Shown: positions 27,184 to 35,511, numbered from the stretch's first letter. The stretch: DNA of 64,000 bases from CCMP332 sp040218795 (GCA_040218795.1 JAVJQT010000011.1:35907-99906), one strand, 5' to 3'. Program-made: numbers and translations. The notes: generated from the letters alone by a model not told the origin.

Positions 27184-27756
27184 TTAAGGATGAGCATCAT
27201 TACTGCGCAGGGCTGATGGATTCATTCCCGTGACGTGTTTAAACTGTCCTGACAAATGATATGGGCTGCTAAAACCACATTTGAAGGCAATCTCTGATAG
27301 GGATAATTGCGTGTAAGCAAGTAACTCTTTGGCCTTTTCTATCCGTTGCTCAATGAAGTATTTTTCAATGCTTTTCCCCTCATATTTGCTAAAGAGATCG
27401 CTAATCACATCATAGCTTTGATTCATTTTCCCCGAAAGAAAATCCGATAAGCGCGACACTCTTTCACCATGACTATTAAGTTCGGTCCATTCGGTAATTA
27501 ATTGCTTAATCTTAATTAGAGCTAGTTCATTTCTATCGGAGAGCAATTGGAAACCCAATCCATTGAGCATGGAATTCATTTTGGCTTTTTCCTCCTGTTT
27601 TAATGGTTCATCAAAAATGACTTTGCCCAATCGAATGTCTTTAATGGAGTAGCCCGCTGCTAGAAATAATTCCCGAATGGTATAAATGCACCTGTTGCAC
27701 ACCATTCCTTTAATATTGATTTCACGAATTTCTTCCATGATCAATGTTTCTAACAA
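27184..27756 (-). CDS. AraC-family regulator with N-terminal CxxC metal-binding-like domain (copy 2)
   Basis: This 190-residue protein joins an HMA-like N-terminal domain ('INIKGMVCNRCIYTIRELF', CxxC) to a C-terminal AraC helix-turn-helix pair ('KSIEKYFIEQRIEKAKELL', 'SLSEIAFKCGFSSPYHLSGQ', 'FKHVTGMNPSALR'). It has no sugar-binding cupin, unlike classical AraC. The ATG six codons in (MEEIREINIKG) may be the true start. The location, 79 bp before copA and beside a paralogue, suggests it senses copper directly through the CxxC and controls the operon. Sensing is inferred from the domain, not shown. Confidence 0.87.
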   Translation of the reverse strand: MLETLIMEEIREINIKGMVCNRCIYTIRELFLAAGYSIKDIRLGKVIFDEPLKQEEKAKMNSMLNGLGFQLLSDRNELALIKIKQLITEWTELNSHGERVSRLSDFLSGKMNQSYDVISDLFSKYEGKSIEKYFIEQRIEKAKELLAYTQLSLSEIAFKCGFSSPYHLSGQFKHVTGMNPSALRSNDAHP

Positions 27757-27812
27757 AATTGATGCATGGATGTAGAAAAAGTGTTACATCATTTCGGCTG
27801 TCTGTTTCAAGA

Positions 27813-28391
27813 TTATGTGATCTGATCGATGGATCTGCGGATAGAATTGTCCCTGTTTTCTTTGAATTGGGAAGGGCTCAGGCCGGTCACTTTTTTGAAT
27901 TGTGTAGAGAGATGAGCCACACTGCTGTAACCCAACTGATAGGCTATTTCCTTCACCGAAAGTTCATCGTAGAAAAGGTATTCCTTCACTTTTTCGATCT
28001 TTTGTTTGATGATGTATTGCTCCAGGGTGATGCCTTCCACTAAGGAAAACAAGCTACTTATATGTGAATAATCTTCGTCTAATTTTTCAGCCAAATAATG
28101 CGACCAGTTTATCTTTAATTCAAAATGCTTATGATGATGGATTTTGTCAATGACCAGGGATTTGGTTTTTTCGAGAAGCAGGCTTTTTCTGTCATCAATA
28201 AGTTCAAATCCCTTCTCCAATAATGCTTTTTTTATGGCGGTAGTCTGCCTTTCGTTTAGGGGATGAAGAAGTTTTACTTCTCCAAGATTGATTGCAACTG
28301 GCTCAACATCTATATCTCTAAATATGGCCTCCACTACCAATTTACAGCGATTACAAACCATGTTTTTGATGTGGATTGATATAGTGCTCAT
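27813..28391 (-). CDS. AraC-family regulator with N-terminal CxxC metal-binding-like domain (copy 1)
   Basis: This 192-residue protein is a paralogue of the next gene, with the same layout: HMA-like N-terminus with 'IKNMVCNRCKLVVEAIF', a central linker, and an AraC HTH ('ITLEQYIIKQKIEKVKEYLF', 'SVKEIAYQLGYSSVAHLSTQ', 'FKKVTGLSPSQFK'). The tandem copies are clearly related but diverged, so the duplication is not recent. It is the first gene of the minus-strand copper cluster. The two proteins may form a heterodimer or respond to different metals or concentrations. An enzyme function is unlikely. Confidence 0.87.
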   Translation of the reverse strand: MSTISIHIKNMVCNRCKLVVEAIFRDIDVEPVAINLGEVKLLHPLNERQTTAIKKALLEKGFELIDDRKSLLLEKTKSLVIDKIHHHKHFELKINWSHYLAEKLDEDYSHISSLFSLVEGITLEQYIIKQKIEKVKEYLFYDELSVKEIAYQLGYSSVAHLSTQFKKVTGLSPSQFKENRDNSIRRSIDQIT

Positions 28392-28520
28392 AAGTTCATA
28401 AGGATATTGGTTATAAATTTAAATATTTCAGGAATCTTAATAAGGCAGGAGTATAAAAAGTTTTTATTGATTCGGACATCTATCAGCAATTGTCAAAAGA
28501 ATTCTTGAATTACTTAGGAT

Positions 28521-28556
28521 TGATTTGTAGGGGACAAATCATTTTTCTTAATTTTT
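28521..28556 (+). terminator. orphan terminator-like hairpin
   Basis: TGATTTGT (28521-28528) and ACAAATCA (28534-28541) form a perfect 8-bp stem around the loop AGGGG, followed by a T-rich run (tttttcttaatttttt). That is the shape of an intrinsic terminator reading on the plus strand, yet no plus-strand gene precedes it for thousands of bases. It may end a small RNA, or be left over from a gene displaced when the island was inserted. Confidence 0.4.
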
Positions 28557-28674
28557 TGAGGGAAAGGCAGGGGAGACATACTCTTTTGGCATCTTTGGAA
28601 TTTGAATGGCTTTGAGAAGAAAACAAACCGATAGATCTCGAACATCATTGAAAATAAGCAAGTAAGTGAGTAAA

Positions 28675-28711
28675 TGTCTGTGGCTTTTGTGCTGGACTAT
28701 ATTTATCTTCG
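28675..28711 (+). promoter_or_regulatory. promoter-like element upstream of the restriction operon
   Basis: A 27-bp block (28675-28701) matches a block at 32386-32412 at 21 of 27 positions by eye and includes the -33-like TTTG (28686-28689). A -7-like tatcttcg follows at 28704-28711, three bases before the ATG at 28715. The spacing between the two boxes (14 bp) is shorter than usual, so the exact start site is uncertain; a leaderless transcript is possible. Confidence 0.4.
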
Positions 28712-28714
28712 CAT

Positions 28715-29149
28715 ATGGCAGATGTGCACGATCCCGTTACCCGGTCATACAATATGAGCCAGGTTAAAAGTAAAAACACGAAACCTGAATTGTTACTTCG
28801 AAAGAAACTATATTCCATGGGAATTAGATATAGAATAAACAACCAAAATATTATCGGAAAACCGGATATCACAATTCAAAAATATAAATTGGTAATCTTT
28901 GTAGATGGAGATTTTTGGCATGGTCGTAATTGGCAAATAAAGAAATTCGAAATAAAAAGTCGTAGAGAATTTTGGTGGCCGAAAATTGAAAAGACCATTC
29001 ACAGAGACGAAAAGGTAACTCACACCTTAAAAAGTAATGGTTGGACAGTAGTTAGAATTTGGGAAAAAGATATTTTAGAAAATTCAGACATTTACATTAA
29101 TAAAATTTACAACATAATTAAGAAGCGGAAGAATGAAGAAATACAGTGA
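28715..29149 (+). CDS. vsr: Vsr-type very short patch repair endonuclease
   Basis: This 144-residue protein is a Vsr nuclease: 'RSYNMSQVKSKNTKPELLLRK' at the N-terminus, then 'IGKPDITIQKYKLVIFVDGDF' and 'FWHGRNW' around the catalytic site, and 'VVRIWEKDIL' near the end. It nicks next to T:G mismatches that arise when 5-methylcytosine deaminates. Such repair genes accompany C5-methyltransferases, and this one overlaps the start of one by 17 bp. It is the first gene of a four-gene coupled operon (vsr, methyltransferase, unknown, HpaII-like nuclease). The ATG is preceded almost directly by a -7-like box. Confidence 0.93.
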   Translation: MADVHDPVTRSYNMSQVKSKNTKPELLLRKKLYSMGIRYRINNQNIIGKPDITIQKYKLVIFVDGDFWHGRNWQIKKFEIKSRREFWWPKIEKTIHRDEKVTHTLKSNGWTVVRIWEKDILENSDIYINKIYNIIKKRKNEEIQ

Positions 29150-30353
29150 GATCAAAAAAGATTTAAAATTTAGTCAAAAAAACTTTGATGATACACGATT
29201 ATCGGCTTTTACACATTATTTGCAATCCAGTAATAATGGAACAAATTCATATTTTATTGAATCAGCTTCTGATTATTACAATGAAAATGCTCCTGATGTT
29301 CATGATACTTCTCCTCTTGATTTGCTTTTACCAATAAAATGGGATATTCCTTTTCCTCCTCCTGATAAACCTAAATTTAAATTTATAGACCTTTTTGCCG
29401 GCATTGGAGGTTTTAGAATTGCAATGCAGAAATTAGGTGGTAAATGCGTCTTCACAAGTGAATGGGACGATAAAGCTAAAATAACATATGAAGCAAATTT
29501 TGGTGAAGTTCCATTTGGTGATATTACTCTTGAAGGAACTAAGAAATATATTCCTGATGGTTTTGATATATTATGTGCGGGATTTCCTTGTCAAGCATTT
29601 AGCATTGCCGGAAAAAGAGGTGGATTTAATGATACCAGAGGCACACTATTTTTTGATGTTGCTGAAATAATAAGGCGAAAAAGGCCAAAGGCTATTTTTC
29701 TTGAAAATGTAAAGGGATTGTTTAATCACAGAAGTGGGCGTACACTTGCGACAATCCTTAATGTTTTAAGAAATGATTTAGACTATTTTGTTCCTGAACC
29801 AAAAATTATAAATGCAAAAGATTTTGGAACTCCCCAAAATCGAGAAAGAATATATATAGTAGGATTTGACAAAAAATTGGGTATTTCAGAATTTGAATAT
29901 CCAGAACCTTTAAATCAAAATGTAGCTTTCGAAGACATCAAAGAGAATAATGAAGTTTCAGTAAAATATTATTTGTCTACACAATACCTAAAGACCCTAC
30001 GTGAACACAGAAAACGTCATGAAAGTAAAGGTAATGGATTCGGTTTTGAAATAATTCCGGATGATGGCACGGCCAATGCAATAGTATGTGGCGGAATGGG
30101 AAGAGAAAGGAATCTTGTTATTGACGATCGATTGACCAATTTCCAACCAATTACACATATAAAAGGAGAAGTTAATCGTGAAGGTATACGAAAAATGACT
30201 CCTCGTGAATGGGCGAGACTGCAAGGTTTCCCTGATACATTTAAAATCCCGGTTGCAGATGCTTCTGCCTACAAACAATTTGGGAATTCGGTGGCTATAC
30301 CAGCAATTCAAGCCACTGCCGAAGTTATCTTGATGGCATTAAATGTTTCTTAG
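29133..30353 (+). CDS. DNA (cytosine-5)-methyltransferase of a type II restriction system
   Basis: This 406-residue enzyme has the ordered C5-methylase motifs: I 'FIDLFAGIGGFRIAM' (~84-98), IV with catalytic Cys153 ('CAGFPCQAFSIAG'), VI 'FLENVKGL' (Glu191), VIII 'GTPQNRERIYIVGF' (Gln235-Arg237-Arg239) and X 'QFGNSVAIPAIQATAEVI'. About 80 residues precede motif I. It should protect the site cut by the HpaII-like nuclease, expected CCGG if specificities agree. It overlaps vsr by 17 bp and the next gene by 11 bp, so all are translated together. No frame break is seen. Confidence 0.95.
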   Translation: MKKYSEIKKDLKFSQKNFDDTRLSAFTHYLQSSNNGTNSYFIESASDYYNENAPDVHDTSPLDLLLPIKWDIPFPPPDKPKFKFIDLFAGIGGFRIAMQKLGGKCVFTSEWDDKAKITYEANFGEVPFGDITLEGTKKYIPDGFDILCAGFPCQAFSIAGKRGGFNDTRGTLFFDVAEIIRRKRPKAIFLENVKGLFNHRSGRTLATILNVLRNDLDYFVPEPKIINAKDFGTPQNRERIYIVGFDKKLGISEFEYPEPLNQNVAFEDIKENNEVSVKYYLSTQYLKTLREHRKRHESKGNGFGFEIIPDDGTANAIVCGGMGRERNLVIDDRLTNFQPITHIKGEVNREGIRKMTPREWARLQGFPDTFKIPVADASAYKQFGNSVAIPAIQATAEVILMALNVS

Positions 30354-31005
30354 AAAAATAAAAGATATTCGAATTATTGGTGATGAGATTCATGCCATTC
30401 GTAAAACTAAAATCACTACTAAAGAACTTGAACTACAGATTTCAGACTTACAATATTCGGGTCAAAAATTGGAATTAGAGGAAAATGTAGAGCAAGCACA
30501 ATTACCTCCATTTGTTCAAGTATTTTACTATTATTTTTTTGCCTTTCTTAAAATTCCTTCTGAAGTCGAATTTTGGAATATTTACAATAGCTGGATTAAT
30601 CCGAAAAAAAAGGAAACTATTGTTATAAAAAACAAAAAATTAAAAACTCTAAATATAAAATCCAGACTTTTAAGAACTTATCCATCATTGATTAGAGACC
30701 TTCATTTTTTGTACTTATTGAATGAATCACGAAAGTTCGATTCAATTGAATATTCAATGCATCGTGACTATTTTGATGGTATTGATTTACGAGTTAGGTA
30801 TAAAAATGTTGATTCTTATATTTCACTTTATATTAATACAGAAAGAGGAGATTTCTATAAAAAGAGAAAAACGAAAAGGCATGATTATTCTGTTATAAAT
30901 GAAATAGAATTCAAAGTAAATTTTGATGAATTAAAAAAATGCGGTAGTATTTATTTATTAAAGGAATTTCACGTTCATACTTTGATAAACTTAATTGATG
31001 AATAA
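30343..31005 (+). CDS. unknown protein encoded between methyltransferase and HpaII-like nuclease
   Basis: This 220-residue protein belongs to no family I recognise. It is rich in Lys, Ile and Tyr and has no signal peptide or membrane segment. A basic middle ('WINPKKKETIVIKNKKLKTL') precedes 'LLRTYPSLIRDLHFLYLLNE', and the C-terminal half has mixed strand-like segments ('YFDGIDLRVRYKNVDSYISL'). The start overlaps the methyltransferase end by 11 bp, and its stop overlaps the nuclease ATG by 8 bp, so it is locked between the two enzymes. That placement suggests a specificity, control or accessory role in the restriction system. Confidence 0.75.
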   Translation: MFLRKIKDIRIIGDEIHAIRKTKITTKELELQISDLQYSGQKLELEENVEQAQLPPFVQVFYYYFFAFLKIPSEVEFWNIYNSWINPKKKETIVIKNKKLKTLNIKSRLLRTYPSLIRDLHFLYLLNESRKFDSIEYSMHRDYFDGIDLRVRYKNVDSYISLYINTERGDFYKKRKTKRHDYSVINEIEFKVNFDELKKCGSIYLLKEFHVHTLINLIDE

Positions 31006-32107
31006 AGAAAAATTAACTGGAAATAAGGGTGAATGGAGTGAGTTATATGTTTTATTCAAACTTTTGGCTGAAGCAAAGCTTTATTCAGCTGACGAAAATC
31101 TAAATAGAACTCATAATAATGTTGATGTTAAATCAATAAATAGAGTTGATTCAGTCAGACAACTCATTTATGAAATTGATGATGGAGATGGAATAATAAA
31201 TATTATTGATGGATTAAGAAATGAAAAAATAAAATCTTTAACTAAGACGGAAGCAATTAATCTTTCAACTAAATTAGTTAATGAAATTAAAAGTGGTGCA
31301 GGAAGAGCATTTTCCGTAAGTAAAAGATTAAAGGCTCTTCTCAATAAGTATGAAATAACTAAAGTCTCTGAAAAATCATCCAGTAAAAGCGATATTGATA
31401 TTAAAATTTATGATCCAAAACATTCTTTGACAAGTCAGCAAAAGTTCAGTATAAAATCCCTTTTAGGAAGTCAACCAACATTGTTTAATGCAAATAAAAC
31501 CACAAATATAATTTACAAACTAACAGGTCAAAATGGTAGTCCACTTACTGGTAAACAAGTCGAGGAAATTAATAAAATTGGTAATCCTTATAAGTATATT
31601 AAACGGACTAAGGATATAGTTAATAAAGGATTTAAGATTAAATTTCATTCCTTTCAGGATGACACATTTAAGTTAAATCTTCAATTAATAGACAGTGATT
31701 TACCAGTGATCATTGCTAGTATCGTATTGGATAAATACCTCAAAGAGATAACAAAAATTACTGATGTAATTCAGGAATTGAACAAATCAAACCCTATGGG
31801 ATATGATTTGACACAAGGACATAATTTCTATGAATATAGAATTATTAATTTCTTGATTGAATCAGCCTTGGGAATGACCTCAAAAACTGTTTGGACTGGG
31901 GAATATGATGTAATTGGTGGAATTATAATCGTTAAGCCAAATGAAGAAGTTCTATGCTATCATTTGATTGACTTTAATAAATTTAAAACTTATTTAAAAA
32001 ACTCTTGTCGAATTGACAATCCATCAGGCTCTAAAATGGGCTATGGTAATGTTTACAAAGACAATGGAGAAACATTTATTAAGTTGAATTTTCAGATTAA
32101 AGCGTAA
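30998..32107 (+). CDS. HpaII-family type II restriction endonuclease
   Basis: The true start is probably the ATG at 30998 (369 residues); a TTG one codon earlier also keeps the frame. The N-terminus 'KLTGNKGEWSELYVLFKLLA' and the middle 'FSIKSLLGSQPTLFNANKTT' recall the R.HpaII family, whose usual length is close to this. Family members cut CCGG. The protein follows the methyltransferase and the unknown gene in one operon, the expected layout for a restriction partner. The family call is from memory of conserved stretches; catalytic residues were not assigned. Confidence 0.82.
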   Translation: MNKEKLTGNKGEWSELYVLFKLLAEAKLYSADENLNRTHNNVDVKSINRVDSVRQLIYEIDDGDGIINIIDGLRNEKIKSLTKTEAINLSTKLVNEIKSGAGRAFSVSKRLKALLNKYEITKVSEKSSSKSDIDIKIYDPKHSLTSQQKFSIKSLLGSQPTLFNANKTTNIIYKLTGQNGSPLTGKQVEEINKIGNPYKYIKRTKDIVNKGFKIKFHSFQDDTFKLNLQLIDSDLPVIIASIVLDKYLKEITKITDVIQELNKSNPMGYDLTQGHNFYEYRIINFLIESALGMTSKTVWTGEYDVIGGIIIVKPNEEVLCYHLIDFNKFKTYLKNSCRIDNPSGSKMGYGNVYKDNGETFIKLNFQIKA

Positions 32108-32432
32108 GTAATTCATATAATTTCTATTTAATTATATAGTTATTTTGGCTTATCTACAGGTTTATTTGTTGAACTATTCTTATAATAATATCACATAATA
32201 TGTTTCATATAGAACGATAATGTAGCTTAAGATACAACTGCAAGAATTATAGTAAGGATTTAGTTAGTCGGATTCTTCAATTCATGTTAATTTCTAGAAT
32301 CCGTTTTTTAATTTTTATGAATTTCGAATAATCATTTCGCTGTCAGAAACGTCGAATAGGAGAGATAGTGATAAGAAATACCAAATGTGTGTGACTTTTG
32401 TTATGGATTATTGAGAATAGTATCTTTAAGCG
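32108..32432. other. 325-bp intergenic region between restriction operon and four-gene cassette
   Basis: The sequence is very AT-rich and has no ORF of note. Its last 50 bp hold the promoter-like element described at 32386-32428. No strong terminator for the restriction operon is visible. I see no repeats shared with the 168-bp units further right. Confidence 0.45.
32386..32428 (+). promoter_or_regulatory. promoter of the four-gene cassette, apparently leaderless
   Basis: TTTG at 32397-32400 and tatcttta at 32421-32428 (one base off TAnnTTTG) are separated by 20 bp, a good Bacteroidota -33/-7 pair. The -7 box ends four bases before the ATG at 32433, so transcription would start at or next to the A of the start codon. 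The 27-bp block 32386-32412 resembles 28675-28701 upstream of the restriction operon at 21 of 27 positions. Confidence 0.5.
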
Positions 32433-33722
32433 ATGGAAATTTTTGAACAAGAACTTATATCCAAACCACAACTTGTAAAGAAATTTTACCTAATTGAATA
32501 TTTCTATATCTTACTTAAAAGTGTTGATAATAACAAAGATCTTAATTCAATTTTCGAATCCTTTAGAACGCTTAAGCACAAGTATCAGTTAGGTGAATCC
32601 AAGTATAAAAAATTAACACTTACGGATGAGGATCTTTCAAACAAGCAATTAACTAGATATATCTATACCCTGCAGCAAGTAATAAGTGAAGCTTTGGACT
32701 ACGGGCTGATAAAAGAAGGTAAGGAAAAAAACACAGTCGAGTTAACAAAAAAAGGAGCTAACTTAATAGAATACTTTGATACTGATCGACAGATGTATAG
32801 TGAAATGCTATTAAAATTGATGGAGCATAAACACTATGCATTTTACCACCTCGTAAATTTATGCTATCGTGTCAATACTTTTAAGCAGGGCCTTCTAATA
32901 TTACCTATATATTCTCCACTAAAGCTTGGTTTTGTAAAGAAAGAGATTACCAAAACTGGACATATCTTAGCATATTTAGATAAGCTTACACACCAACTTC
33001 AAAATGATTTAAAGAAGTACACTGGTAAGAACAAAAGGCTAGGTAAGATCCAAAAAGAATTAGTAACTGAATTGGTTTCTGATGGTTTTCTTATAAGTGA
33101 AAATCCAAAATCTAATTTTGATCTTTCTCGATATAATTCGATTCTAAGAAAAATACGAAGTTATTGGTTGAACTTTATTCTTAAGAATATTTATGATTAC
33201 ACTTACTCTTTTGATACTTTTAATATTTGGGCAGAACGGGGTAAACAATTGGGTATATTGCAGTCAACTGAGTTTTATCCAGGAGTAAATGGTAGGATGG
33301 TATATCCTACATCAATTCTCAAAAAGGCGGTTAAGAATAATGATTTTAAAGAAGTATATTCATATACAAATAGTGATAAACTTTATTTGCACAAACCGAA
33401 GTGGAAGGATAATCAAGAAAAATTTGTTGATACATTGCATTCTTCATATTTTGAATTAAGGAAGAATAGAAATAATAATTTGTTTGTTAACCTTACTGAT
33501 TTGCGTGAGAAGGTTTGTTATAGGTTAAGGATTCCCACTTTTGTATTCGATGATTTCTTAAACAAAACATATTTATTGAATTTAAAAGGGCAATTGAAAA
33601 TTCAAATATCTTTAGAGGCTGATAGGTTGCCTCAAGAAACTAGTGCTATGTATCTTAAAAGAGAGCCTGTGCTAATCAATGGTAAGTATAAAAATATTAT
33701 CGCAATAGATTACAAAAAATGA
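32433..33722 (+). CDS. cassette protein A: winged-helix-like protein of unknown function
   Basis: This 429-residue protein matches no family I know. It is soluble and strongly helical. Residues ~75-115 ('LTRYIYTLQQVISEALDYGL' ... 'VELTKKGANLIEYF') look like a winged helix with a beta wing, as in DNA-binding or complex-assembly domains. A basic region follows ('LKKYTGKNKRLGKIQKELV'). The C-terminal third is mixed alpha/beta ('ELRKNRNNNLFVNLTDLREK'). The ATG overlaps the expected transcription start, and the stop overlaps the ATPase start by 4 bp (ATGA). It could bind DNA and recruit the ATPase; this is inferred from context only. Confidence 0.75.
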   Translation: MEIFEQELISKPQLVKKFYLIEYFYILLKSVDNNKDLNSIFESFRTLKHKYQLGESKYKKLTLTDEDLSNKQLTRYIYTLQQVISEALDYGLIKEGKEKNTVELTKKGANLIEYFDTDRQMYSEMLLKLMEHKHYAFYHLVNLCYRVNTFKQGLLILPIYSPLKLGFVKKEITKTGHILAYLDKLTHQLQNDLKKYTGKNKRLGKIQKELVTELVSDGFLISENPKSNFDLSRYNSILRKIRSYWLNFILKNIYDYTYSFDTFNIWAERGKQLGILQSTEFYPGVNGRMVYPTSILKKAVKNNDFKEVYSYTNSDKLYLHKPKWKDNQEKFVDTLHSSYFELRKNRNNNLFVNLTDLREKVCYRLRIPTFVFDDFLNKTYLLNLKGQLKIQISLEADRLPQETSAMYLKREPVLINGKYKNIIAIDYKK

Positions 33723-35125
33723 GCAAGCTATTAAAAAAAGCTAAACAAGAATTTAAAGATGAAAAAGGAAAATATGAGATTTATAATCTTAGAGAAAATC
33801 CTTTTCCTTCAACACCTATAGTAAATCAAGAAGATCAAGATATTCGATATAACGGAGGAATATTTGAAGAGAAGATAAGACAAGAAGAGTGGAAAAAAGT
33901 TTATGATAACTTTTTAAAAGTTTCTCAAAGCAATCCTAACCATCTAAGAATAGGCTATATATTGGATACTTCATACGTAGGAAGAGGGAATGGCAAATCC
34001 TCATTTTGTGTAAATCTTTTAAAAAGTATAAATGAGCAGTTTTGCTTAGATATTTCTAATGAAGAGAATAAGTGCTTCGGATTATATGTTTCGCCTGAGC
34101 CAAGTGGTCGAACGAAATCATTCTATAATTTGGTTGATATCATATTTGAAAACTTAATTGATAATGATATCATTGATTCTTGTTTGGCGACGCTAAGACT
34201 AGAGGCACTCTTAAAAATTAAAGATGATTTTGATGTTAGTCAATTTGATTCGGACCAACAAATTGTAGATAAATTGAATTCCCCTGAATGGTTCAAAACA
34301 AATGAGATTGAGGTTGCTAAGGTTGCCAAAGAAATATTAAAGAATGAGTATCTATCAAAGTTATCTCAAGGGTTTCCTTTGTTTAGAGATAGAAATAATT
34401 TTTTTGGAACAACTATCACTACAAAGGAAGATTTCAAGATATACTATTCTAATCTAAAAAAAGGACAACAAAGAATCGATTTTGTTTTCACTGACTTGGT
34501 TAAATTCTTTTTAGCCGCTGGATTTAATGGAGCATATATCTTTATAGATGATTTTGAGAGAATACCTGATTTTCAAAGCGATAGACAAAAGAGAGAATTT
34601 GCTTTAGAGATTAGAACCAATTTCTTTGATGGCGTTTCAACTAATGCAAAACTAGGGTTCTATAATTTATTTCTTATTCTTCATGCAGGAGTACCAAGAT
34701 TGGTAGAAAAAGCTTGGGCTGAAGCTGGAATGGAGCAGAGAAGTCCAATTATAACTGCAAGCCCAACATCAAACCATATAATCTTTTTTGAAAAGCTCAC
34801 ACCACAACATGGGGTCCTACTAATAAAGAGGTATATGGATGAATATAGGATTAAACAAGAAAATGATAAAAATGAAAAATCAGTCAAACCCTTTACTGAT
34901 GATGCAATACAAAGAATAGGGGAGATAACTGAAATGAATGCTGCAGGTATATTACAAAAAGCTCATCATGCATTAGAGAAAGGTGCAGAAAACAAAGTGG
35001 GCGAAATTGATTCTGAATATATAAAAGAATTATTTGGAGAAATAAAGAAGGTGGAACTAGAAAGTACAGATTTTGAGGATGAGGATGACACCGTAGATCT
35101 ATTTAAAAAATCTGAAGAAGACTAA
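33719..35125 (+). CDS. cassette protein B: AAA+ (ORC/Cdc6-like) ATPase
   Basis: This 468-residue P-loop ATPase has a variant Walker A at residues 87-95 ('VGRGNGKSS'; the usual first Gly is Val, but Gly92-Lys93-Ser94 are kept) and Walker B at 273-280 ('YIFIDDFE', Asp277-Asp278-Glu280). A sensor-1-like strand follows ('FYNLFLILHAGVP'), then a lid ('KPFTDDAIQRIGEITEMNAA') like ORC/Cdc6 or BREX-type ATP-binding proteins. The N-terminus has 'NLRENPFPSTP', and the end is very acidic. It overlaps gene A by 4 bp; gene C follows 14 bp later. No established defence-system name fits with confidence. Confidence 0.82.
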   Translation: MSKLLKKAKQEFKDEKGKYEIYNLRENPFPSTPIVNQEDQDIRYNGGIFEEKIRQEEWKKVYDNFLKVSQSNPNHLRIGYILDTSYVGRGNGKSSFCVNLLKSINEQFCLDISNEENKCFGLYVSPEPSGRTKSFYNLVDIIFENLIDNDIIDSCLATLRLEALLKIKDDFDVSQFDSDQQIVDKLNSPEWFKTNEIEVAKVAKEILKNEYLSKLSQGFPLFRDRNNFFGTTITTKEDFKIYYSNLKKGQQRIDFVFTDLVKFFLAAGFNGAYIFIDDFERIPDFQSDRQKREFALEIRTNFFDGVSTNAKLGFYNLFLILHAGVPRLVEKAWAEAGMEQRSPIITASPTSNHIIFFEKLTPQHGVLLIKRYMDEYRIKQENDKNEKSVKPFTDDAIQRIGEITEMNAAGILQKAHHALEKGAENKVGEIDSEYIKELFGEIKKVELESTDFEDEDDTVDLFKKSEED

Positions 35126-35139
35126 AACGCATCGCATTT

Positions 35140-35511
35140 ATGGATAAGTTTTGTTTAACTAAAAGGCAGTGTAAACAGCTTCTTGACAATGAGCTATTCG
35201 GAATATTAGATGAAAGTGAAGATGACCCTGACTTAATTGCAATTATAGAAAGAGCAAGAGATTATTATGAAATAGAAATAGTTGTGTTTAATTATTTCAT
35301 TTCAAAACTTTTGGAACAATATCAAAAAAAAGATGCGTCAAAGTGCAATAAGGTAATTGAGTATATAAGTGAAATAGATAAAAAGATGTTCGCAACACTA
35401 GAAGAGTTCGATTCAAAATTCATAGACTTGATGATGACGAGAAGTATGCCTAGTAAACTCAACACTCTTGAAGAGGATCTATTGGAAATAAGAAACTCTT
35501 TTCATGGCTAA
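35140..35511 (+). CDS. cassette protein C: small helical protein
   Basis: This 123-residue protein is acidic and predicted mostly helical ('DLIAIIERARDYYEIEIVVF', 'DKKMFATLEEFDSKFIDLMM'). I recognise no family and no catalytic motif. It starts 14 bp after the ATPase gene, and its last 8 bp overlap the PIN nuclease start. In toxin-antitoxin pairs the gene before a PIN toxin often encodes the antitoxin, and this size and overlap would fit; it has no obvious DNA-binding domain, so it could instead be an adaptor between ATPase and nuclease. Both are inference. Confidence 0.7.
   Translation: MDKFCLTKRQCKQLLDNELFGILDESEDDPDLIAIIERARDYYEIEIVVFNYFISKLLEQYQKKDASKCNKVIEYISEIDKKMFATLEEFDSKFIDLMMTRSMPSKLNTLEEDLLEIRNSFHG

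Larger units (their letters stand above)
28392..28714. other. 323-bp junction between copper cluster and AT-rich island
   Basis: This divergent region should hold the promoter of the copper regulators (left) and of the restriction operon (right). It has one strong hairpin at 28521-28541 followed by a T-rich tract, and a promoter-like element at 28675-28711. No gene is visible. It also marks the point where base composition becomes visibly richer in A and T, consistent with an island boundary. Confidence 0.5.

Noticed and set aside
33719..35125. Assignment of the ATPase to BREX (BrxC/BrxD) or to Wadjet
   Set aside because: The lid looks similar to BREX-type ATP-binding proteins, but none of the other BREX or Wadjet genes are present.
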